This document shows, piece by piece, positions 50,750-61,200 of a DNA stretch of 64,000 nt. Under the pieces are notes generated by a model that was given only the letters and a program-made list of their open reading frames with translations, was not told the origin of the DNA and ran no database searches. Numbering within the stretch: the first letter of the stretch is position 1; every line of letters begins with the position of its first letter. The position numbers were made by a program, and so were the translations under genes. Location: positions 87,439,001 to 87,503,000 of the forward strand of contig CM027377.1 in the NCBI GenBank assembly GCA_015680905.1. The letters are read 5' to 3'. Origin of the DNA: Coptis chinensis (Eukaryota > Streptophyta > Magnoliopsida > Ranunculales > Ranunculaceae).

Positions 50750-51120
50750 TCTAACTTGGTAATCAACACTCTAAGTCTATCTTCCTCTATAATATGATGT
50801 AACTTTGCATCTAGAGGAAGAGAAAAGTAAATGGCACCCTATTCTGGTGATCTATACAACTTTGAAAGGTAATCGGCTGCCCAATTTCCTTCTCTAAAGA
50901 TATGGTGAAAGAGCATTTTACAAAAGAGTTTGTAAGACATCTAATATAGGATACCATATTAGAATAGTACCATGGACATCATTTGGATGCCATTTAAGAT
51001 GTTTATGGCCTCAAGTGAATTAGAATTGACTTCCGGCTTGTCAATACCTAAATCTTGGGCCTACTTAAGCCCAATTTGCTATAGTGTGAATCTCCGAAAG
51101 ATAATGGTTAGTCTACTCAT
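50750..51120 (-). pseudogene. RNase H-like fragment (RVT_3 type), broken
   Basis: On the minus strand, readable words are AQDLGIDKPEVNSNSLEAIN and, after stops, LFHHIFREGNWAADYLSKL. They resemble the end of plant RNase H-like domains found in LINE polyproteins and in RVT_3 genes (xVxREGNxxADxLA). At least two in-frame stops interrupt the segment between these words (about 50930-50985 on the plus strand). The rest of a LINE, such as an RT or endonuclease domain, was not seen, so this is a short 3' remnant. The alternative is a decayed single-domain RNase H-like gene. Confidence 0.65.
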
Positions 51121-52698
51121 ATCAGCAAATTCCATTTTTTTGACCCATGTTTGATTTGTTTTGGCAAGCGTGGGTGTGTTCTTGGGAACATAGGTGGAAG
51201 GCGGTGGAAGGCTTGGCGTGTGATTTGGATTCTTGCTTGGAGTAGTCCGTTAGTTCTTTTATTAGGTCCGATTCTTTTTGAAAGGATGTAATAACGTAGT
51301 TTCCTATTCATATGACATGAGAATACGATGTTGAGGACCTATTATTCTTAGAATGTTATATTGATGATTTTTTAGATGGAAGATAGACTTTCATAAAGTA
51401 ATAAAGAGATTTTTTGGAGATTTTTTTTGTTGTTAAGATTCTTTTATGATGTGGGTTTTGGTTTTGGCATGTGTTGTATCCACCCGTCATAGCTTTGGGT
51501 TTTAAAACGATTGAACCGAAAGTGATGTTTGAGATGTTTATATTTCAAATATTCATTTTTTTAATTGTTTAGAAACTTCGGGTTGTGACATTAGCCATGT
51601 AAAGTATCAAATTGAAGTGATCCGGTTTGAGTTTGCGTCTCTTTACTAACCAATCGCTTGGGTTTAACAGATCGCATCAAAGCAGAAGGGACCATGTGGT
51701 GTCCCTGGAACAAAAAATCAAGTCCAACATGGGAAACTCTTACGGTGCTTTTGAGACCAAAACTAGGAAATCTTTCGAGAAGTAGAGATTTTCACGAGGA
51801 CACTAAAAGGTGCAAAAAGAAGCCATTGAAATTAGTTTATAGGATAGTTCAAAACTTGATAGAGGACTAATGGTTTCTTATAAGTACCAGATTTAAGTAA
51901 GTTGAATATATGATTGTTGAAGACAATACATATATTCAAGATGCCTTTCTCGTGGCAAAGCGTTATTCTTTTCACCGCAAGTTTGGATTGTAGTGTTACG
52001 TTCTATGATAGTTGCGATTGTATGTATAGGTGAACAAGTTTTGAAGAAAAACTATATATGCAACTCAAAAGGTAGACGGATATAATGCGATTCGATGACA
52101 AGATCAACATATTCATGACCTTGATATATCTAAGTTCTAAACTAGATCTATAATATGAGACCTTGGAATCAATACGATCAATAGTTTCTAAGTTCTAAAC
52201 TATATCTCATTTTCGTTTTTTTTTTAGCTTCTTTTTTGGTGTTTTTACCGACTTGATCCCATGACCAAACTAGCTAATATTTCATTTTACATTATCTTGA
52301 TATAGCCCAATTAAATGAAATACCAAAATCCAAACACAACGGGTCGTCTTGGTTGTATAAGATAAAATGATAATTTATGTCAATGTCCATGTTAGACTCA
52401 AAAGAGAAATACCTCATGACATATCAACAACTTGAAAAATAAATAGGATAGCGAGAGAGGGAAAAAAATGCTTGAAAATAAATATATTTGGTATCTTGAC
52501 TATGAGTATGAAAACTATATGGGCATTCATTTATATTGCTTAATGGCCCACAGTTCCTAAAGGCCCGTGGTGAAATTTCAAAGACATTTGGAAAGTGTTG
52601 AAAAATAGTGAAATTAATATATAATAAAAAAAAAAAGACCCGGGCTTGAACATTTAGTGTTTTGAGGACGTTGAACAAAGAGTTGTTAAAGAAGATTC
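51121..52698. other. Spacer, no recognised gene
   Basis: AT-rich intergenic sequence. The open frames present (51658-51870 plus, 52424-52678 minus) have no motif I recognise. Confidence 0.45.
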
Positions 52699-52853
52699 AG
52701 GATTGCCACTCAAAAGGAGCTGCTACAACTAACATACACCACAAATATCTAGGATTGTCACTCAAGGGGGGCTGCTAGCTACAACTAACATACACCACAA
52801 ATATCTAGGATTGTCACTCAAGGGAGGCTGCTACAACTAACATACACTACAAA
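52699..52853. repeat. Three ~52-56-bp tandem repeats
   Basis: Units start at 52699, 52751 and 52807 with AGGATTG(C/T)CACTCAA and contain GCTGCTACAACTAACATACA. The middle unit has a 4-bp insertion (GCTA). Confidence 0.93.
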
Positions 52854-53333
52854 ATTTTTTGGGAGAATTATATCGTACACTATTATAACAGTGAGTATTT
52901 TTTTTTTGGCCGAAAAAGTTGGGTGTCTTTAAAACACACACCACCGCCCCCAACACAAAAACACTTGCAGCGTCGGTTGTGATTATTTGGTCTAGAGAAG
53001 AGAGGAGAGAAAATTTGACTTCGTTATTTTATTCCAAGCAGCCAATCACAGTCGACTTCGCAAGTTTTTTTTTGTGCTGGGCTATGTGTTGTAGTTTTAT
53101 CCTTTCAAGAAATTGGTCCCAATGCCCATTTGAAAATCACTCTCAGAACCAAGGTTTTTTTTTAATCACTCTCAAGGACAATTTTCAGGTGAAAATAACC
53201 CTACAAACCAATCTTCGAGTGAAAATAACCCGTAAGGACAAATATTCCGGATTGTAAATAAAAATTTTCCGATTTTACCATTTCAGTCGTTTTGCTATGA
53301 ACAATGAGTGTTAAGTTCATACTTTATGTTGAT
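52854..53333. other. Spacer with weak inverted-repeat arm
   Basis: Contains two AATCACTCTCA words (53134 and 53164). A related word appears inverted at about 53700, giving a possible short-TIR element around the palindrome cluster. No gene seen. Confidence 0.35.
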
Positions 53334-53556
53334 GTATGAACAATAATTATTCATACCCAAATAGTTAAACGTACCTCATACAATATATTAATGTATGAAT
53401 AGTGATTGTTCATACTCAATATGTATTATTATTGATCATACATTATGACATTATGTTAAAGTATGAACAGTGATTGTTCATACGAATAATAAATTAACAA
53501 TGATTGTTCATATGAAGTTCATACTCTAAATATGTATGAATAATCATTGTTCATAC
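53334..53556. repeat. Cluster of 23-nt palindromes
   Basis: At least four imperfect palindromes of the form GTATGAA(C/T)A(A/G)T(A/G/C)ATT(A/G)TTCATAC lie at 53334-53356, 53393-53415, 53461-53483 and 53534-53556. A partial one lies near 53496-53516. Spacing is irregular (41-68 bp start to start after the first, including the partial copy). Each could form a short hairpin. Confidence 0.92.
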
Positions 53557-54544
53557 TATATATACCGAGTCATTTCATTAAAATTTGGACCGTTTTATTA
53601 TTTTGCTTGTAGGGGTATACTTGATTTTTATCTAACCGAGCCGTTTTTAATTTTAGGTAATGGGAGTATACTTGATTTTTATCTATCTATCCGGTTCTTG
53701 TGAGTGATTAAAAGAACGGTGAATTCTTGGATCGGACGTTGAATAAAATATCATTCCATTCTAGCCCGTTGAAAGTGGCGAGATGTTTTAATCCCATTTT
53801 GGACATGGTCCCCACACAAAAGTAGTTTTGACAAAAACTTACGATTCGTTTATACCCTTCATCCTCTCTCTCCTTATTTTCTCTCACGGACTCTCTTTCT
53901 CACCGCTTTCTCACCGCTTTCTTCTAACCCTTTCTCTGTCTATCCTAGTTTAACACTTTCCAAAGGCTTGTGTTTTCTTCTAACCTACTAAGAAGGTTCT
54001 ACATATGTTGTCATACTATTAAAAAAAAAACATATGTTGTCATAGGAAAACGTTGGTATCCTCTTCCAAAAACAGACTATTTATTTCCATCGTTAAGGTG
54101 ATGGCGGTGACCACTATACAATAGTTTGAACTAATAGGAGATTGTAGCCTGCAAGGTAGATTTCAAGATATCGGCTTCCCTTTTTCTTAGCTATCTCATT
54201 CAAGATGTGATACGCCAATTAAAAAGCGTAACCTACTAACAATTATGTGAATTTGATGAGATTGGTTACTAAAAATCGTAATCTATATGAGATTAATTGG
54301 TTACTCTGAACTTGATTTGTAGATTATTTATCATTTAATGTTTGTGTTTGGCGTGATGACAAGTACTTATGTAACCCGGTGAGCTATTCCTCCACCTATA
54401 CACTATTATTCAATATAATGTCTTAATTTCTTGTTATGTTGTTTCTATGTTCATTTTTGAATAAATTTCTACAACAATAATGAATATTAAAAGGCTAAGG
54501 AAAAGGAGCCCTCACATAGCTAGAATGAGGCAATTAACAAAGAC
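53557..54544. other. Spacer, no recognised gene
   Basis: AT-rich, with a doubled GTATACTTGATTTTTATCTA word at 53615 and 53667 and a CTCTCT(T)-rich tract at 53870-53935. Confidence 0.45.
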
Positions 54545-54770
54545 CCATCGCATAATGTAATTACAAGTGAGATACAATGTCTTACTATGATCATATTTAG
54601 TTTAGTTAAACGTGTATTTAACAACATGACATAATGTCGTACATGTGAGATACAATATCTTATTATGATCATATTTAGTTCGGTTAAACGTATATTTTCG
54701 GGGTTATCCAAATCTGAGAATGTTACAACACTACATAATGTCGTACATATGAGACACAATTCTTCATATA
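54545..54770. repeat. Imperfect tandem repeat, ~80-105-bp units
   Basis: Two and a half units with CATAATGTCGTACAT(G/A)TGAGA(T/C)ACAAT and ATGATCATATTTAGTT(T/C)(A/G)GTTAAACGT. Confidence 0.85.
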
Positions 54771-55019
54771 TAAACATTGTGGAAGGATATTAGGGTATTT
54801 CATACTATCATCAAGTAGAGGCCCATCCGGAAATGGAATAAATCTTCTATAACATATTCAAAAGAAAATGGTTTTGAGAGTTACTTTTTCCCGCAATCTG
54901 TGTATGGAGAGTCACTCGCTGATTGGTTTTAGGCTTTTAGCATCGAAGTTTTGAGACCAATCATTTCACTACAATCTATTGCTGATTCCGTTGTTATTCA
55001 GGATTTCAAGTCCATCCCA

Positions 55020-55231
55020 TATAGAGTTATAGACAAAAAGGCGCTAAAGAAAGGAAAAGCTGGAGCACAATAAATGCAGGGCATGCAGGCAATTTTAAGA
55101 AACTGGAAAACAACAGAACAGCCAAAAGCGTGACTTAATTAAGAAAAAAAAGACAAAACAAATTTCAATCCCCCTAGTGAACTCCATCATGATTATCCTC
55201 ATCTTGAGGTTTTGCTGAAGTGGAGAGAGAA
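55020..55231 (+). promoter_or_regulatory. CASPL upstream region, duplicated before the second copy
   Basis: About 210 bp before the start codon align with 63600-63818: shared AGACAAAAA, CGCTAAAGAA, AGCACAATAAA, AAGTGACTTAATT-like, AAAGACAAAACAAAT and CTCCATCATG. The shared block suggests that the promoter-proximal part or 5' UTR was copied with the gene. No TATA box was assigned. Confidence 0.65.
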
Positions 55232-58200
55232 ATGAAGAGTTTGAGTGGAGGGCCAGGGACTGTGAGTGGGTTGCTTTTGAGAGTGGGCCAAATTTTATTT
55301 TCTTCTGCTTCAATTGGAGTTACACTTTCTGCTTTCAATAGTTTAGGATTCAGTTATTTCTGGTAATTCTTTCCCTTTTATTTTAATTTATCTGCATTTG
55401 GTATTTGTAGGAAAGTAACTAGCCCATATGATAGTGGTAATTGCTAGTTTTACGTAGTAACCCTAAATTAATACCATAGTAATTCCTTTATGTATGAAAA
55501 TGACACATCACGATGCATTTTAATCCTAGTGACCTCTATTTAGTTATGTCAGCATAACATCAAACAAAGTTTCCAACTTGATTGGATGCAAAATTACGTT
55601 TGTTCATTCTTCCTTCAAGGAACTCCACTAAACCGTATTATAATCTCGACCAATTAAAACATGATGTAGCTAATAACTAAGCCAAACATTCAGAACCGGA
55701 GCTGGAGTAAGTGAGAAAACTTTGTGTGCTCTCCCTGTTCCTTAAATGATGGTGACTGTTAATTTCCTTAACTTTTGTGAATGAGAAAATGAATATCGCC
55801 TTGTTGTCTAAGCATGTAATCTTGGTTGTTTGATATCAATGCCGCTAGTACTTCACATAGTGACGGACCTATGATAGATTCGTTGCTTGTTTCAATTTAG
55901 TGCCAATTGCAGTACTGCACATTGAACTTTGAATCGATAGAGCTATAAGGTGTTGGGTTGGTGGAACCGTCGAGCTTTGCTCCGGTTGTCCGTATACCAC
56001 ACTCACCCCGGTATCGATGATGAAGAGGCGACAGCGCTTCGTCCATAAGCGGCCTTCGCTTTCGAGGCAGCAAATACCGATGCCTAAAGAAGAAGCGCTT
56101 CGCTCACCTCAAAAAGCGACTTCAAGGCTCCAAAGCTTTATTGAAGAGGGCGCTCGCGCTCACCTAAGCGCGCACTCGCGCTCCAGCTTTATTGAAGAGG
56201 GCGCTCGCGCTCACCTAAGCGCAGACTTTCGCTCGGCTTTAATGCCCACACCTATGGAAGCGCCGGCTCAAGCTCTTAAGTGCGGCCCAAGCCCATTTTA
56301 CTTCCCCTTTGTCTATGTACACCTATATAAAGGAAATAGATTAGGGTTTTGAAGTACAACTTTGAGAGATTCATTTCTAGGGTATTGTGGGAGCTCTGTT
56401 GAGCTAGGGTTTGAGTGAGGCCTCTTCTTATTGATTCTTGATCTCTTGTAAACTCTCCAATCTTTGTTATAAAGGAAACTCGGCTCTTGTGTGTGGATGT
56501 AGGTAACATTTACCCAACCACCTAAATCTTTTGTCTCTTTGCATTGTTACTTCCATTATTATTGTTGCTATGAATTGTGATGATATTGTAGTGGTTTTGC
56601 TTTGTTGAGGTTGTTGTGATAACTACCAAAGTCTTGGGTGGGTGATTTCCTTGGTGTGAGCTCCAAGTTGAAATCATTTGGGAAAGAAAGTAACTAGATT
56701 GAGGTGTGACTTTCTAGTGAAATCTCCCAACAAGTGGTATCGGAGCATAGGTGACCGCGGTCGAGCTACTGTGGTGTTTGAGGAAATCCCCTCGAGAGGT
56801 TCTCCACCGTAGGTTTTGATTGATAGAGTTATGGCGACCCGAAAAGGAAAGCTACAAGATAGAAGTTTTGTGGAACAAACTTCGGCTATTGGAAGATGCA
56901 AATTGAGGATGTTCTCTATCGGAAAGGATTTGATGGAAACATTGATAAGTGAGAAGCCCGAGGAGATTCCACAAGATAAATGGGATTTGCAAGATAGAAA
57001 GGCCTTGGCCACAATCCGCTTGAGTCTTTCGGGAAGTCGGTAGCCTTCAATATTAAAACCGAGAAGACGCGGAAGTCTCTCGTGGAGGCACTTACTACGA
57101 TGTATGAACAACCCTCGGCCATGAAACAAAGTCTATTTGATCACCAAGTCGTTTTAGTATGAAAATGTTGGAGGGACCTCCTTGAGGATCACCTAAATGA
57201 ATTCAACCAAACTAAGGACCAATTGGAGTCGGTTGAGATTACATTTAGTGATGAGGTGCTAGCTTTGGCGATACTTGGACAATTGCCTCCAAGTTGGAAG
57301 CGACTATGGCGCTATTAGTGGCTCGCGGGGAATGACCAAGTTGAAGTTTGAGCATGTTGTTAGTATGGTACTAGCGAGGAAACCGGAGGCAAGGGATTGT
57401 CCGTCATCTTCGGGATCAACTTCGTGGTCGGCATTGAGCAATCGAAAGTAGGGAAGAAAGCCAAGCAGAGTCGTAGTAAGAAGAAGTGGAGGGGAGATCG
57501 AAATCTCAAGCCTCCCAATTGCAAAGCGTTGAACACAAACCTCGAGACATAAGTGAAGTGGTGTGCTATAATTGTGGTAGGCACGGCCACTATAGCCCCA
57601 ATGCCAAGCACCAAGAAACAACAACAACATTAATAAGAACAAGAAAAAGAATCAAGAAGCTAATGTTGTTGAGATGGTAGATGACGCTTTGATATGTTCG
57701 ATGGAGCACAAGAAGGAGTCTTGGGTACTTGATTCACAAGATCTTTCCATGCTACCTCACATCGAGAGTTCTTGAGAACTACACGAAGGTGACCTTGGAA
57801 CGGTCTTTTCGGTGATGACCAACCTTGTGACATTGTCGGCAAGGGGTGATGTGCATATCAAGATGAATGGCTCGTCATGGTTATTGAGGACGTCGGACAT
57901 GTTTCGGATTGAGGAAGAATTTGATTTACGTAGGGCAATTGGCAAGTGAAGGATTTGTTACAATCTTTATTGGTGATACTTGGAAGGTCTCGGGCGGTTC
58001 ATTGATTGTTGCAAATGGTAAGAAAGATGGTACTCTCTACACGACCGCACATGGTTGTGAGTCGATTGCCGCGGGCACATGGCAAAAGGATCGAATGTTT
58101 GGCAACCGCAGACTTGGTCACATGAGTGAGAAAGGAATGAAAATCCTTCACTCTTACGGTAAACTCCCAAAGTTCTGGTCGGTGAAATTGACTTCGTGGA

Positions 58201-61200
58201 GAACCGTGTATTTGGAAAGCGAAGCGGGTGAGTTTTCGGAGAATGGGTCGACCAAAGCTAGAAGGCTTGAGTTGATACATCTGAGATGTCACGGGGGGCG
58301 ACTAATGTCTCTTCACTTGGGCGGAAAGTCATATTTTGTGACTTTTCATTGATTTGACCATACTAGGAAGGTGTGGGTCTATTTCTTGAGACCAAGTCGG
58401 AAGTATTTGAAGTGTTCAAGACTTGGAAGGCCATGGTTGAGAATGAGACAAGCTTGAAAGTAAAAATTTGAGATCCGACAACGTGGAGAGTATGAGGATC
58501 AGGTTTTAAAATCTTGTCTTGACAATGGCATCAAGATGGAAAAGACTTTGCGGGGACACCTCGTGAGAATGGGGTTGCAGGCGGATGAATAGAACACCGA
58601 CAGAGAGAGCTAGGTGTATCGTACATTACACTAGACAGGCTTTGCCCGGGCCGATTCAAGGCGAGAAAGTGTTATACGCCGACTTACGATCAATAGAGGA
58701 CCATCGGTGCCTTTGGATTTTAAGATTCGGAGGAAGTGTGGAGGCGGGAAGGATGTGAACCTTTCCCCGTTTGAAGGTGTTTGGTTGTGTGTCCTATGTT
58801 CACATTAGTGACCAAGCTAGAAGCAAGCTTGATGCTAAGTCACTAAAGTGCACCTTCATCGGCTATGGCGGTGATGATTTTGGGTATCGCTTTTGGGATG
58901 ATCAAAATCGGAAAATCATTCGTAGTAGAGATGTTGTGTTTAATGAAAAGGTGATGTACGAGGACGAGATGAAGCACAAACCAAGGAATCGGGTACGAGA
59001 AAGCGCACGCAGTATGTTGAGTTGGAAGACTTTGATGTAAGTCGTGGTATAGTGGAGCCCCACGGTCGAGGAGGATGCGGTAGTAGTGACTCGAGAGAAT
59101 AATGAGGATACTACACCACGAGTCCATCTCCACCTCGTGCCCCAAGGGAAGACATCCGGGCCACATGTACCGAAGTTCTAGATATCCGCCCTCCACCTAT
59201 GTGAATTACTTGCTACTTCATCGATGGTGGCGAGCCCAATGCTATGATGAAGCATTGAGGTGAGTGATCTGCAAGTGGGAGCTTTGCTATGCAAGATGAG
59301 ATGAAGTCCCTCATCTCCCGTGGGCACGTGGGAGTTAGCCAAACTACCCATGGGCAAGAAGGCTCTACGAACAAATGGGTGTATAGAGTCAAAAAGAGGA
59401 ACATGATGGTTCCGGAGATACAAGGCGCGCTAGTAGTCGAGGGTTTTCAGCAGAAAAGCGGGGCATTGACTTCATTGAGATATTCTCCCGGTGGTGGCGA
59501 ATACTATTCGGTCGGTGTTGAGTATTGTTGCGGTGGAAGATTTGTATCTTGGCGGTTGGATGTTAAAACTGCGCCTTCCTCCCATGGTGACCTAGTTGAG
59601 GAAATTTATATGCAAAGAAGGAGGGTTTCATCAAGAAGCGGTAAAGAGAATATGGTATCTTGGGCTCGAAAGAGCTTGTATGGTTTGAAACAAGCCCCTA
59701 GGCGCGGGTACAGAAGTTTGATAACTTCATGCAAGGTAATGGCTACTATAAGTGCAACGACCACCATTGTTGCTACTTCAAGAGGTTCGACTCGGCCTAC
59801 ATCATCCCCGTTGCTATATGTTGATGATATGTTAGTAGCGAAGTTTCGATATGTCGAAATGGGAGATTGAAAGAAGTTAGCAAGTGAGTTCTCTATGAAG
59901 GATTTGGGTGCGTGAAAGCAGATTAGGGATGAGGATCGAGAAGAGATAGGCGAAAGGTATTCTCGGAGTTGTCTCAGCCGAAAGTATATTGAGAAGGTAT
60001 TGAAGAGGTTCGGTATGGGTAGTGCGAAACCGGTTTGCACACCTTTGGCGATCCACTTCAAGTTGTCAAGGAACACTCTCCCAAGATCGTTGAGGAAAGA
60101 AACTTCATGGCTAAGGTACCATCGCCTCGCCATTGGAAGTCTTATGTATGCCATGGTTTGCACACGTCCGGATATAGCCAGCGAGCAAGGAGCTGTCGAT
60201 GTAGATTTATGTCTAATCTCGGCAAGCAACATTGGGAAGCCGTGAAGTGGATATTGAGATATCCGAGAGGTACTACGAGAAATGCCTATGTTATGGAAGG
60301 GGTGTTGTGAACCGCAAGCGGTATGTGGATGCCGACTTTGCGGTGTGAGGTAGATCGCAAGAAGCACTCTTCTTGGTTATGTCTTTACGAGGTGCTACTG
60401 CGATGAGTTGGATTTCTCGATTCTGAAGATTGTTGCTTTGTTCACCACGTAAGCAGTATGTGTGGTTCTGAGAGGCAAGCAAAGAGATGATCCGAGTTCT
60501 GAGGGATTGATGGAAGAGCTTGGGATGAAGCAAGAGAGAAGTGTGTTACACGGTGATAGTCGAGTGCTATACATCTTGCCAAGAATTCGCTTTTCATTCT
60601 AGGACCAAGCACATTGGTCTCCCGGTATCATTTTATCCGATCTCGTTGGAGGATGAGGTTTTGGCACTCGGAAGATCGAGGGGTGAGAATCCGGCGGATA
60701 TGTTGACGAAGGTCGCGGCTTCATCGAGAAGTTGAAGTTGTGTTCAACCGGTGGTCTTCTTGCTTGAAGACCATGATGAATGAATGGAAGTGTTTCTTTA
60801 GTTTTTGGATTTGGATTGAGTTGTTACAATTGAGATGTGATGTGCATGAAGAATCTCGAAGGTTCCAAGTGGGAGATTGTTGGGTTGGTGGAACCGTCGA
60901 AGCTTTGCTCGGTTGTCCGTGATACCACACTCACCCCGGTGATCGATGAAGAGAGCGACCAAGGCCGTCCAGCGCCGCCTTCGGCAAGCAACAATACCGA
61001 TGCCTAAAGAAGAAGGCGGCGCACCTAAGCTGGCGCACTTCGCTGCTCCGCCTTTTTTATTGAAGAGGGCAAGCTCACCTTCGCGACTCCTGACTCGCCT
61101 TTATTGAAGAGGGGGCCACCTAAGCGCCGCGACTGAGGCTCAGGCTTTAATGAAAGGCGCCCACCACTGGCGCAAGCGCCAAGCTTAACTGCGGCCCAAG

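Noticed and set aside
53090-53720. A defined MITE around the palindromes
   Set aside because: The inverted arms match over only ~23 bp with mismatches and no target duplication was found.
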